From Cyclobacteriaceae bacterium (GTDB lineage Bacteria; Bacteroidota; Bacteroidia; Cytophagales; Cyclobacteriaceae), in NCBI GenBank assembly GCA_028285685.1, contig JANQOR010000041.1, forward strand, positions 350,265 to 414,264: a stretch of 64,000 bases of DNA, read 5' to 3'. This document shows positions 26,456 through 35,040 of this stretch, piece by piece. The translations under genes were made by a program, and so were the position numbers. Numbering within the stretch: the first letter of the stretch is position 1; each line of letters opens with the position of its first letter. The notes beneath the pieces were generated by a model that made no database searches, had not been told where the DNA came from, and saw only the letters and a list, made by a program, of their open reading frames with translations.

Positions 26456-27688
26456 TCAATTGACTTTTTCCATGCGATCCATAAAATACAATTCATGATT
26501 TGGCAACACATCCGGATGAAATAGGCTTATAAAATCACTCAGCAATAAATCAGGGCGCATAGGAGCTGTTTGGTACCAATCATATCCGCCATAATCCGTA
26601 AACTTTTGGAAATGATGGTATAGGTTGTGATTCCGATAGGCCGGAAAAGCAGACATGTATTTTTCCGTAGGCCAGTTCCCGGTGGTGGATTGAAAAGAAA
26701 AAATAAAATCGATTTCACTCGCCTTTCCTAAAACGATTTCATCCGATATCGATATTCCTTCTGAAAGTCCATTGGCCAGGGTGATCGTGATAGCCGCCTC
26801 CTTATCCTCAAAAGGATTGATCGCACCGGCTGCCGTCAGAAGCTCCGCAATAGCGCCATTCGACCTAACCGTCCAATTACCGCTCTTGCTGTGCATCCCC
26901 CACATGGCAGTGGGCATTGCAGTTTTGGATGCGACAAGGGCTGTTAACGAGTCGCATCTTGATTTAATTTCATCAAAAAGCTTCGTGGCTTTTGCTTCAG
27001 CATTGAGAAAGAGTGCGTCGTACTTGATCCACTCTAGTTGTCCAAGGTAGCTTGTCTCACTCCAGGAAAATTCCGGAGCGGCCTTCAGACCAAGTTTTCG
27101 CGTATTCTTAACTCCCTCGGCTTGAGTTAAACTAGCGGCGGTAAGCAACGTCACTTCAGGTTTTAAAGCCACAAGTACTTCAAGGTTTGGGCCCGTATGC
27201 CATGAAGGTCCAATGGCCTTCAACTCTCCGTTTAAAAACCGTTGACGCAACAGTGAATCATATACAGCATCATGGCCTAACCCTACCAGCTTATCCGTTT
27301 CCTTCAATAAAATAAAACGGGTTGGAGCATCATCTGCATTTCCTGCGATCGTTGATACCGGTATCTCAACTACGTGTGCTTCGGCTAGTTCTCCTGTCAA
27401 TGGTGGTGCAGGAGTTCCCTTTTGTACAAGCACCAACACATCAGAAAAAGCATTAGACCAGGAAACTGAATCTGAATCCTGGTCCGCCGCTCCATAATCA
27501 ACTTTAGTCTTGATGATCTTGTAGTTTCCATGATAAGAAACTTGAAAATTCTTTGCATAATCTATTGAAACCTTATCAGCGAAATAGTCAATTGCCGAAT
27601 CCCGTATTTTTTCACTTTCGGTAGCCGTTTCATTCGATGAACAGGAGGTCAAAAAAGCCAGGTAAAACAAAATTATCAGGTACTTCAT
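26456..27688 (-). CDS. BtuF/FecB-type substrate-binding lipoprotein (second of three)
   Basis: A 410-residue lipoprotein with signal ending in FLTSCSS near residue 16. It shares with the third copy the block DYAKNFQVSYHGNYKIIKT, the segment VLVLVQKGTPAPPLTGELA, and the binding-protein stretch GPSWHTGPNLEVLVALKPEV. His and Trp residues in SWHTGPN are conserved between copies two and three (SWHQPAN) and appear as SFHSIPQ in copy one, so this loop may touch the ligand (inference). It overlaps the first copy by 4 bp. Confidence 0.85.
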   Translation of the reverse strand: MKYLIILFYLAFLTSCSSNETATESEKIRDSAIDYFADKVSIDYAKNFQVSYHGNYKIIKTKVDYGAADQDSDSVSWSNAFSDVLVLVQKGTPAPPLTGELAEAHVVEIPVSTIAGNADDAPTRFILLKETDKLVGLGHDAVYDSLLRQRFLNGELKAIGPSWHTGPNLEVLVALKPEVTLLTAASLTQAEGVKNTRKLGLKAAPEFSWSETSYLGQLEWIKYDALFLNAEAKATKLFDEIKSRCDSLTALVASKTAMPTAMWGMHSKSGNWTVRSNGAIAELLTAAGAINPFEDKEAAITITLANGLSEGISISDEIVLGKASEIDFIFSFQSTTGNWPTEKYMSAFPAYRNHNLYHHFQKFTDYGGYDWYQTAPMRPDLLLSDFISLFHPDVLPNHELYFMDRMEKVN

Positions 27689-28866
27689 CGTTTCGTCAGG
27701 TTTACTTTGTCAAAAAACATTGGCGTATGATCCGGAAGAAGTTCGGGGTAGAAGATCGACACAAGATCTTCAAGTACCAGGTCTGGCCGAACGTCCGGAG
27801 TCTCATACCAATCATAGGCATCATGTTCATGCCTCGTTCTTTTCTGGTAGTGATACACCTTCCCTTCCCGATACGATTTAAAGCTGTTGAGGTAGTTCAA
27901 GGGCGGCCAGCTTTCATCATCTGTATTGTTAATGATCCAAAAATCAGCCTCCCCCGCTTCTTTTAGCAGCCTCTCGTTTGTAATACCTACACTATGCGTT
28001 GGACCGTCATCCTTTAGAACATTTGTGCTAATTGCCTGTAGGTAGGAAGCATAAAAATCATTCCTATGCGCTTCCCAATCGCTGTTGGATGAGGGGTAGT
28101 AAAGTAAGAAAGAGGTGGCCTTTTCCCCGTTATTTTCTACCGCACTGATCAACTCATTGCAACGACTCTCAATTTTTTCAAACAACACATTTGCCTCTTT
28201 CTCTGCATTGTAGAACAGCGAGGTGAATTTGAGCCATTCTGCTTTTGCAAGGAAGTTCTGCTCAGCCCAGGAAAACTGTGGGACAGCATTGATCCCAAGC
28301 TTCCTAAGCTTCTCCATTCCTTCTAGTCTGGAATTATCATAGGTGTGAAGGACCAATAATTCCGCGCCAGCAGACATCAGCAATTCCGGTTGAGGAATGC
28401 TATGGAAACTATATCCAATTGATGCAATTTGCTTCTTCTCCCACCGCTCTCTCAACTCAATATCATAAATTCCTCCACCGCCCATCCCCACGATCTTATC
28501 CGTCAAGCCCAGGCTTTTCAGACGGGTAATCTCACCATCTTCATTTGCAGCTACAGTCTCAACAGGGATTTCAATGAACCAATACTCATCCGTATCGTTT
28601 TGAATCTCTGGCCGCTTTTTCCCTTTGGGGTATAAAATCAGTTTCTGCTTAAAATCAATTTCACGAGCCTCGCTTTTGTAGGACAGATCGACTTCCTTAT
28701 ACTCCTCCGTGTATGCAACCTTAAAGTTCCTGGCATGTACCACACGTGTCTCGGTCCATTCCTGTAAAGTCTCCTGCTGGGGGGTGGTTCCCGGATTTCC
28801 GCTGTTTATTGAACAGCCTGTTAGGATTAGGGCAAAAAAGAGAATTCTTATATTGAGTCTACTCAT
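27685..28866 (-). CDS. BtuF/FecB-type substrate-binding lipoprotein (first of three)
   Basis: A 393-residue lipoprotein, most divergent of the three: signal ending in LILTGCS near residue 18, then VHARNFKVAYTEEYKEV in place of the better-conserved blocks of the other copies, and SFHSIPQPELLMSAGAELLV as the binding-protein segment. The ATG at 28866 is chosen; the base triplet just upstream is TTG. It lies 4 bp after the FtsX-type permease gene. Divergence within an otherwise shared scaffold suggests a different ligand or ligand form. Confidence 0.84.
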   Translation of the reverse strand: MSRLNIRILFFALILTGCSINSGNPGTTPQQETLQEWTETRVVHARNFKVAYTEEYKEVDLSYKSEAREIDFKQKLILYPKGKKRPEIQNDTDEYWFIEIPVETVAANEDGEITRLKSLGLTDKIVGMGGGGIYDIELRERWEKKQIASIGYSFHSIPQPELLMSAGAELLVLHTYDNSRLEGMEKLRKLGINAVPQFSWAEQNFLAKAEWLKFTSLFYNAEKEANVLFEKIESRCNELISAVENNGEKATSFLLYYPSSNSDWEAHRNDFYASYLQAISTNVLKDDGPTHSVGITNERLLKEAGEADFWIINNTDDESWPPLNYLNSFKSYREGKVYHYQKRTRHEHDAYDWYETPDVRPDLVLEDLVSIFYPELLPDHTPMFFDKVNLTKR

Positions 28867-28870
28867 CAAA

Positions 28871-31294
28871 TCAATCTCTTCTGAGTACAGTCACAGGATT
28901 AACATACAGTGCTTTCCACGATGGTGTGAATGCCGCGATAACAGACAAAACAATCAACGAAACCGCTACGAACACATAGGTGGTTACATCTACCAGTCCA
29001 ACTTCAAAGAGGAATGGAAGTATCGGCTTTAGAATTAATGGTGCCAGTAGTAATCCTAGGCCTATCCCCAGGCCAGCTATGCTGAACAAGTCCTTCATCA
29101 CCAGGAGTAGAATGTTTTGTTCATTGGCTCCGAGCACTTTTCTCAAAGCCAGCTCTTTGACTTTCAAAACCAATATGAATGACATGATGCTGAAGAGTCC
29201 AATTGCAGCAATCACACTTCCTATTGATGCTATTGCTAAAAACAGTAGACTAGTGACTTTAGATTGCCAGTTGGCATTTTCAACATGCTCACCCATTTGC
29301 ATGTATTCGAAAGTGGGTTGGTTTTCATCCAGAGATAGGATGGCTTCACTTAGCTTTGATTCCAATTCAGCCAGTGAAAGCTCGGTGTTTACCACATAGT
29401 ATGCATCGGTATCAGTATAGGAAAGAAGAGATAGATAAATACTTGGGTTATTGCTACCAATGATACTTTGATGCTTCACATTTTCAGCTATACCGGTTAT
29501 TCTTAGGTAAGGTCTTTCCGATTCTAGATTCCCCAATTTCAAACGCTTTCCGATGGGATTTTCCGCCGGCCATATCCTGTTTGCCAGCTGTTCATCAATT
29601 ACCACCCTCAACTCATTAGAAACATGATCTGAGTCGTCGAAGGACTTTCCCCTTAAGATATTTACTCCCATTACCTCAAAATAATTGGGGGTAACACGCT
29701 GAATGCTAACAAACGGGTTTTCGGATTGGGCTTCCTTCGACTGCCCCTCAACGGTAAATAGCGACTGAGTATCTGTAGTGGTCTTGGCCATATCAGAAAG
29801 TGGCAACCCGGAGTTCATTGCTACTTCTTTCACCCCTGGTATTTCCTCAATCTTCTTCAGGCTGGATTCGAAAAAAGCTCGTTTCTTTTCATGACCACCA
29901 TACTTAAACCATGAAAGAGCAATTCGAAAAGAAATCGTCTGATCCGTGTTGAATCCCAGGTTTGCTTGTTGAGCGGCATTGAAACTCTTGAACAATAACC
30001 CTCCTCCAATTAGCAGCAAAACACAAACGAAAATCTGAATAGTAGCCAATCCTTTTTGAATACCATTCTGTCTCTTACTCCCTGTGGTCTGTTGTCCATC
30101 TTTCAGACGTTCATGAAGGTTATTTGTAGACGAGAGAAAAATTCCAGGAACCAGTCCGATGCCAAGCCCCAACAACAATGCAAGTAAAAAGGTGTATATG
30201 AGCACGTTTCGATCGAGACCGACTTCCAGCCAATGAGGAAGATACGGATTGATCAAATCACCAGTCAGTCTAATAAAGATACCAGCCATCAACAAGCCCA
30301 GCACACTACCAATCACGGTCAATACAGTTGAGTTGATGATGAATTCCTTTATGATCAATACATTGGACGAACCAAGGACTTTTCGAACCACTGTCTCCCT
30401 GCCACGACGAATCGCCTGACTAACCACGAGATTCGAAATATTAACAGCAGCAATGATCAATAAGAACATAGCAGCAGCACCAATTAATAGCAAGTACTTG
30501 TCAATGCTTCCTAAAAACAAATCGGATAATGGGGTGGCCACAAAGGATATCCCGTGATTGGATTTGAAATGCCTTTGCTCATGCTGCTCTCCAAATTGTT
30601 TTAATTCTTCGTTGAATTGATCGATCGTTATTCCTGGTTTTAATCGAGCAAGACCAATACTGGATCGAAAATCTCTTGCTTCGACCACAAAATCAGCAAA
30701 TGCAGTTGATCGAAAACCCTCAACTTTTCCCGGAAAACTAAATCCCTCCGGCAATACCCCATAGTTCGAATATGAAAATCCATCCAGGGTAATCTTTAGT
30801 CCCTCAACCTCTTCTATTCCATCGAAGCGCCTTTGCCAAAACTCATGGGTGAGCATGACTGTATGCGACCCCCGTTTGTCAATGGTTTCTGGCCAATGAC
30901 TTCCAATAACTGGATCTACTCCAAGTAGTCTAAAAAAATTACTCGAAGCAAAGGAAACCGTAAAATCTTCAGGTGGTTTGCCATCACCGCTTAGGTTGTA
31001 CCTGCCCCCACCACGATACACAGCTATCCCCTCGATACTGGTTAATTCCTTTTGCATATCCAGGAATTCAGGATGTGATATGTACCCTTTTTCATCACCC
31101 TTTAATGAATGTACCTGAACCAATCTATTCGAATCCTTGAAGGGCAAGGGTGAAAGCAAAAGAGCATCAATGTAACTGTAGACCACAATACTTGTGCTGG
31201 TAGCAATTGCGATTGTGAAGATGATCACCGCAGCGATTGCTGGTCTTTTTCTTATTCCCCGAAGTGTTGTTTTAAGATTTAGGAGCGTGTTCAT
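28871..31294 (-). CDS. Orphan MacB/FtsX-type permease (ADOP-like)
   Basis: An 807-residue protein with two MacB/FtsX repeats: N-terminal membrane segment and periplasmic domain (residues about 20-280), three membrane segments around 270-400, a fourth near 425, a second periplasmic domain, and a C-terminal FtsX domain with LRKVLGANEQNILLLV near residue 715. Both halves have the K-V-L-G-S/A-N coupling motif. This duplicated form usually works with a separate MacB-like ATPase, or exists as an orphan; no such ATPase is encoded here. MacB relatives do mechanical work on outer-envelope lipoproteins or substrates rather than classic transport. It lies inside the 12-gene operon. Confidence 0.85.
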   Translation of the reverse strand: MNTLLNLKTTLRGIRKRPAIAAVIIFTIAIATSTSIVVYSYIDALLLSPLPFKDSNRLVQVHSLKGDEKGYISHPEFLDMQKELTSIEGIAVYRGGGRYNLSGDGKPPEDFTVSFASSNFFRLLGVDPVIGSHWPETIDKRGSHTVMLTHEFWQRRFDGIEEVEGLKITLDGFSYSNYGVLPEGFSFPGKVEGFRSTAFADFVVEARDFRSSIGLARLKPGITIDQFNEELKQFGEQHEQRHFKSNHGISFVATPLSDLFLGSIDKYLLLIGAAAMFLLIIAAVNISNLVVSQAIRRGRETVVRKVLGSSNVLIIKEFIINSTVLTVIGSVLGLLMAGIFIRLTGDLINPYLPHWLEVGLDRNVLIYTFLLALLLGLGIGLVPGIFLSSTNNLHERLKDGQQTTGSKRQNGIQKGLATIQIFVCVLLLIGGGLLFKSFNAAQQANLGFNTDQTISFRIALSWFKYGGHEKKRAFFESSLKKIEEIPGVKEVAMNSGLPLSDMAKTTTDTQSLFTVEGQSKEAQSENPFVSIQRVTPNYFEVMGVNILRGKSFDDSDHVSNELRVVIDEQLANRIWPAENPIGKRLKLGNLESERPYLRITGIAENVKHQSIIGSNNPSIYLSLLSYTDTDAYYVVNTELSLAELESKLSEAILSLDENQPTFEYMQMGEHVENANWQSKVTSLLFLAIASIGSVIAAIGLFSIMSFILVLKVKELALRKVLGANEQNILLLVMKDLFSIAGLGIGLGLLLAPLILKPILPFLFEVGLVDVTTYVFVAVSLIVLSVIAAFTPSWKALYVNPVTVLRRD

Positions 31295-31323
31295 CTTGCT
31301 GGTGATTTGCTTATCATAAAAAT

Positions 31324-31755
31324 CTAATTACCCTTTCCTTCAAATTCCTCCAATAGCGATTGAGAGCGCCTGTCAATTTGCTCTATTTGTGCATTTAGGT
31401 CCTTCTGAATTCTAAGCATCATCTCCGGCGTGAGATCAGGTGGTGGGCTGTGGTCGTGATCATGATCGTGTCCTTCGTGATCATGTAAGTCCTGCTCATA
31501 TCCCGGAACCTCAATAAGGTTTGATTCCCAGTCGATAAAATCCTGTTTCAAAACACTTAGTGAATCTTTTAGATAAGATTGATCTTCCTCTAAATCGTCA
31601 AGAAGCGTATTCATCTTTTTGATTTTCCCTACTACCCCTTCGCTAATCTTCATTGTTGATTGATGAATCTCGGCACTTTCAAGGATTAAGGGATTCTCAG
31701 CAGGAGCCGAGCAGGCAATCAATATCCAGATAAAAATGAGAGGTGTTTTCCTCAT
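31324..31755 (-). CDS. His/Asp-rich lipoprotein
   Basis: A 143-residue lipoprotein with signal ending in ILIACSA near residue 16. The mature part is helical, with likely coiled-coil character (MNTLLDDLEEDQSYLKDSL), and contains a metal-binding-like cluster HDHEGHDHDHDH near residue 91. Such clusters are found in periplasmic zinc-binding proteins. It overlaps the CxxC protein gene by 4 bp and precedes the FtsX-type permease. A role in trapping zinc in the periplasm is plausible but not shown. No family name recognised. Confidence 0.75.
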   Translation of the reverse strand: MRKTPLIFIWILIACSAPAENPLILESAEIHQSTMKISEGVVGKIKKMNTLLDDLEEDQSYLKDSLSVLKQDFIDWESNLIEVPGYEQDLHDHEGHDHDHDHSPPPDLTPEMMLRIQKDLNAQIEQIDRRSQSLLEEFEGKGN

Positions 31756-32171
31756 GGCTGTAGAATAGTTGCTTCTTCCAAAATGAAAACCAAATGTTCA
31801 TAACTGTCATCGTTGAGCTTAAGACGGCCCTTAACGGTTAGTAATTCATCCATCCTGAACTGACGGTGAATTGGGCTAAGAACCACTTCCGCGACAGATT
31901 CCTGTCCAACACCCCCACCACAGAAAAAGCAAGAGGCATAAGGAAGTTTTGAGATAATGATCCGCTCTCCTTCAAGTTCAAGTGGAAGGTAGTATCCTGT
32001 CAATGTCACCTCGGACCCCTCCAGAGCTATAACCTCAGGTGAGAATATGGGCGCCTGAACCTCTGTTCCAAATTCTTCGGCGTATTTCCATTTGAACTCG
32101 GTATCTGCAAAAATTTCCCAGCCGGAGACCTGGGTGTGGGTGAAAAGGAGAAGACTGACAATGGAGAACAT
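31752..32171 (-). CDS. Small secreted CxxC protein, OB-like (copy 2)
   Basis: A 139-residue protein when started at the ATG 32171, which gives a clean signal (MFSIVSLLLFTHTQVSG); a TTG eight codons upstream is also in frame. It is a close paralogue of the protein at 19745-20158: GWEIFADTEFKWKY, GYYLPLELEGERIIISKLPY, ASCFFCGGGVG and LLTVKGRLKLN occur in the same order. The C-x2-C pair in SCFFCG is retained. It stands between an ABC-2 permease gene and the His-rich lipoprotein gene in the 12-gene operon. Confidence 0.78.
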   Translation of the reverse strand: MFSIVSLLLFTHTQVSGWEIFADTEFKWKYAEEFGTEVQAPIFSPEVIALEGSEVTLTGYYLPLELEGERIIISKLPYASCFFCGGGVGQESVAEVVLSPIHRQFRMDELLTVKGRLKLNDDSYEHLVFILEEATILQP

Positions 32172-32197
32172 CTGGTTTCCTATTAAGTTTGACAATC

Positions 32198-33637
32198 CTA
32201 ATTTGTTAGCAGTCTTGCATGCGATTGCCTGGACCAGAACATCCCGACAAGCACAAGAGTCAGACAGTAACCAAAAAGCACCAACGTATTGCTCCTACTA
32301 AGCGTGTAACTGGCTATTGGTTGATATTTAAATTCTGGCAGTTCCGCCATCATCGCCTTTGTAAAGCTCTCTCCGCGGAATATTTTGGGGAGAAAAAAGT
32401 TCCTCCAGACCAGCGAAAATTCGTTTACCTGTGTTCGGTAGTCTTCGTAGTGTTTAGTGGAGGTTCCTGAAAGTTCGTTGAACGCATTCTGCAGCAAGAG
32501 CGCTGGCGAAGCAAAACGTAATCGGCTAACCCACTCCTGTTGCTTGTCAAGTTTACCTTCGTATTCGTTCAGAACAGGTTGTATTTCTCTTTTGATCAAA
32601 TCCTGTGTCGCAAAATATTCTTTCCATCCTGTGGAGCCACCTTCAAAACCCGCCAACTCAGGATGATCTCTAAGAAAGCTCTCAAGCAGTTCATCTGCTT
32701 TCTCTTCCGCTATGGCATTAACCACTCTTAACTCATTTATTAATCGAGCTCTGGAAGGCACAGGGTATAAACTGTTCGCCATTTGATTCACAGATGAGGG
32801 AACCAAGAGCACAAGGAAGATCCAAAAGGCAATCAACCAAACCGCATTATTGGCAGATGATTGTCCCCGTAGGTTTACTAGACACGCCAGAATGAACCAG
32901 AAAAGCACATACCCCAAAGACAAAAGGATAAATGTTAAAGTTTTCCCGAAATTGGTAAAAAGAGGAACTCCCGCTATCCCCATTATTCCGAGAAGTAGTA
33001 TTGAGAGAATAATTGTCAGCAAAAAGTAACGCGTCAACGACTTCTCCAGCAACCATCTGTATACTGAAATTGGATGAGAGGCGATGACTTGCAAGATTCC
33101 CTGTTCCCTTTCTTCAGACATGATATTGTAAGAAAAAGCGATGACAATCAGAGGGAGTAGGTAGATCAATACAAATGAGAGGTCGAAGCTCCCAAACATG
33201 AGCTGGACAGGGTTTGACAGCTCTGTATAGTTCAATTCAAAACTCTCACCATACAATTTTGGCTGCACATAGTGAGAGTAAATATCACTTTGACCGGTAG
33301 CAATGATCGCCAGCTCGTCAGGAGGCATTGCCGCAATCCTCAGGTAGTTATAGCCTACGACGTGAGGTTGATTTGGCATGTACCACCTTGGAACATCAAC
33401 GCTAAACCCGGCTTCAATTGAGTCCAATAAAATAACTCCCAGGGAATCTTTTTCGCTTACTGCTTGCTGTGCACTTTGAATAGCAGATATTCGCTGATCG
33501 ACTTTTTGCCTCCCATTGATTACCGCAAAAAGCACTAGAAGGAAAAGGCTAAATGTCAGGAATTGGATCCAACGCTGACGAATAAGTGATACCAACTCAT
33601 AGCGGGATAGATGACTTTTTGGTTTTGACTGTTTCAT
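32198..33637 (-). CDS. ABC-2 type permease, DUF3526-like (module B, second permease)
   Basis: A 479-residue membrane protein with an N-terminal membrane segment, outer loop, a group of membrane segments including FDLSFVLIYLLPLIVIAFSY with the coupling motif SEEREQGILQ, and a C-terminal segment. The start at 33637 overlaps the upstream permease stop by 4 bp; a longer frame upstream is unlikely. It corresponds to the permease at 8807-10150 in module A. Confidence 0.82.
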   Translation of the reverse strand: MKQSKPKSHLSRYELVSLIRQRWIQFLTFSLFLLVLFAVINGRQKVDQRISAIQSAQQAVSEKDSLGVILLDSIEAGFSVDVPRWYMPNQPHVVGYNYLRIAAMPPDELAIIATGQSDIYSHYVQPKLYGESFELNYTELSNPVQLMFGSFDLSFVLIYLLPLIVIAFSYNIMSEEREQGILQVIASHPISVYRWLLEKSLTRYFLLTIILSILLLGIMGIAGVPLFTNFGKTLTFILLSLGYVLFWFILACLVNLRGQSSANNAVWLIAFWIFLVLLVPSSVNQMANSLYPVPSRARLINELRVVNAIAEEKADELLESFLRDHPELAGFEGGSTGWKEYFATQDLIKREIQPVLNEYEGKLDKQQEWVSRLRFASPALLLQNAFNELSGTSTKHYEDYRTQVNEFSLVWRNFFLPKIFRGESFTKAMMAELPEFKYQPIASYTLSRSNTLVLFGYCLTLVLVGMFWSRQSHARLLTN

Positions 33638-35040
33638 ATCCTTCGCGTTACAGTTCTCAATCCACCAAAAGACACTACCAACCAAAGAAACAGGAGCGCA
33701 AAATTGCTCGAGTTCCGCTCAACGACTGCTCCCAATTTTGGAGGCGTATAGCTAAAATCAGGCATTTCAGTCCATAGACTTTTATCTGCTTTATATGCCC
33801 AATCTCCATAGGATGAATTCTCAGCAAAATTCATATTTAAGGACTCCTGAAGCTTCAACCGATAGTTTTCTGCCGCATCTGCAAAGTCCCAGTGCGTACC
33901 ATAATCAGTTCGTGCCAACGCCATGGACAGAAATCGAGTAGGTAAAAAAGGAGATAACAAAGCAGATGCCTGGTAAACTTTCGTTTGTTGATTGTGAGTC
34001 TCCTTCAAGTGTTCATAATGCTTAAAATAAACTTGAGCTTCATGTTCTTCGCCCTTTTGCATCCGATAGCCATCAAAATTGAAGGGAAGGTGATGCAAAC
34101 TGTCTACACCATATTTCTCCAATGTCTCTCGTTCAAAATCCTTAGCCGCCTGACTCCACGGATTGTGTCCATCAAGTCCTGCTTTTTTATCTTTTTCTAC
34201 TTCGGAGGCAAAGGCCTGTCTACTTGGATAAGGGTAAATAGTATCCGCCAGGTTGCTGGACGCCTTTGGCAATGCAAGACATACTAAAATCCAGATCACC
34301 AGGAGGCTCACCAGGGAAATTCCAGACTTTTTCATCAGTCCTGATACCAAAAGTGAGAGGTTAATGAAGACAGTGTAGTAGCACAGGTACACCAGAAACA
34401 TTAAAAGCAGCGCGTCGTAACTAAGTTCCCCAAAGTCGCTTAAGCTCGTCAACAATACCCCAGCGACTAAAAATAGCGCTGCGGTTATAATAAAAACAGG
34501 AATGAAAATACCACCCCATTTTCCCATTGCCAGTTTCCATGAGGAAATTCCTTGTCCTTTTAGGAGCTGGAGGGTTCCTTGTTCATTTTCTCGTGTAAAG
34601 GCATTGTATCCCATGAGAATAATCAGCAATGGGATGATGAAAAGCAAGATAAAATCCGGTGTCAGATCACCAAATCGTGCTAGCCCAGTCTGATCAGCTG
34701 CTGCCATGTATTGCGACTCGTTTCTCTTATGAGCTTCCAGAAATATTGAGATTCCGGAGTATTTATCTACACCCGGATCTACCAGGGACAATGGATACTT
34801 GGGCTTAAATGCATAGGTACCGTAGTGAGCAGCAGAATGTGGATTTTTCTCGTCCTGACTGACCCAAATATTTCGAGCATTTGCTTTTGCCTCTGCATGT
34901 TGTTGCTGGACAGAGTTAAAATAATTGAGACTCAGCCATGTAGCCATCAGCAAGAGGGACACTACAATTACCAGTGATACACGAAACCTTCCTTCCCGTA
35001 AGTTTTCCTTGAACTCCTTAAGTGCTATTTTCCTTATCAT
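33634..35040 (-). CDS. ABC-2 type permease, DUF3526-like (module B, first permease)
   Basis: A 468-residue membrane protein with an N-terminal membrane segment, a loop containing HSAAHYGTYAFKPKYPLSLV, the coupling element LMGYNAFTRENEQGTLQLLK, several membrane segments (about residues 135-260), a second outer loop and a C-terminal anchor. It overlaps the ATPase gene by 4 bp. The loop sequence AHYGTYAFKPKYPLS is shared with the module A permease (AHFGTFAFRTKHPLS), which shows common descent. Confidence 0.83.
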   Translation of the reverse strand: MIRKIALKEFKENLREGRFRVSLVIVVSLLLMATWLSLNYFNSVQQQHAEAKANARNIWVSQDEKNPHSAAHYGTYAFKPKYPLSLVDPGVDKYSGISIFLEAHKRNESQYMAAADQTGLARFGDLTPDFILLFIIPLLIILMGYNAFTRENEQGTLQLLKGQGISSWKLAMGKWGGIFIPVFIITAALFLVAGVLLTSLSDFGELSYDALLLMFLVYLCYYTVFINLSLLVSGLMKKSGISLVSLLVIWILVCLALPKASSNLADTIYPYPSRQAFASEVEKDKKAGLDGHNPWSQAAKDFERETLEKYGVDSLHHLPFNFDGYRMQKGEEHEAQVYFKHYEHLKETHNQQTKVYQASALLSPFLPTRFLSMALARTDYGTHWDFADAAENYRLKLQESLNMNFAENSSYGDWAYKADKSLWTEMPDFSYTPPKLGAVVERNSSNFALLFLWLVVSFGGLRTVTRRI

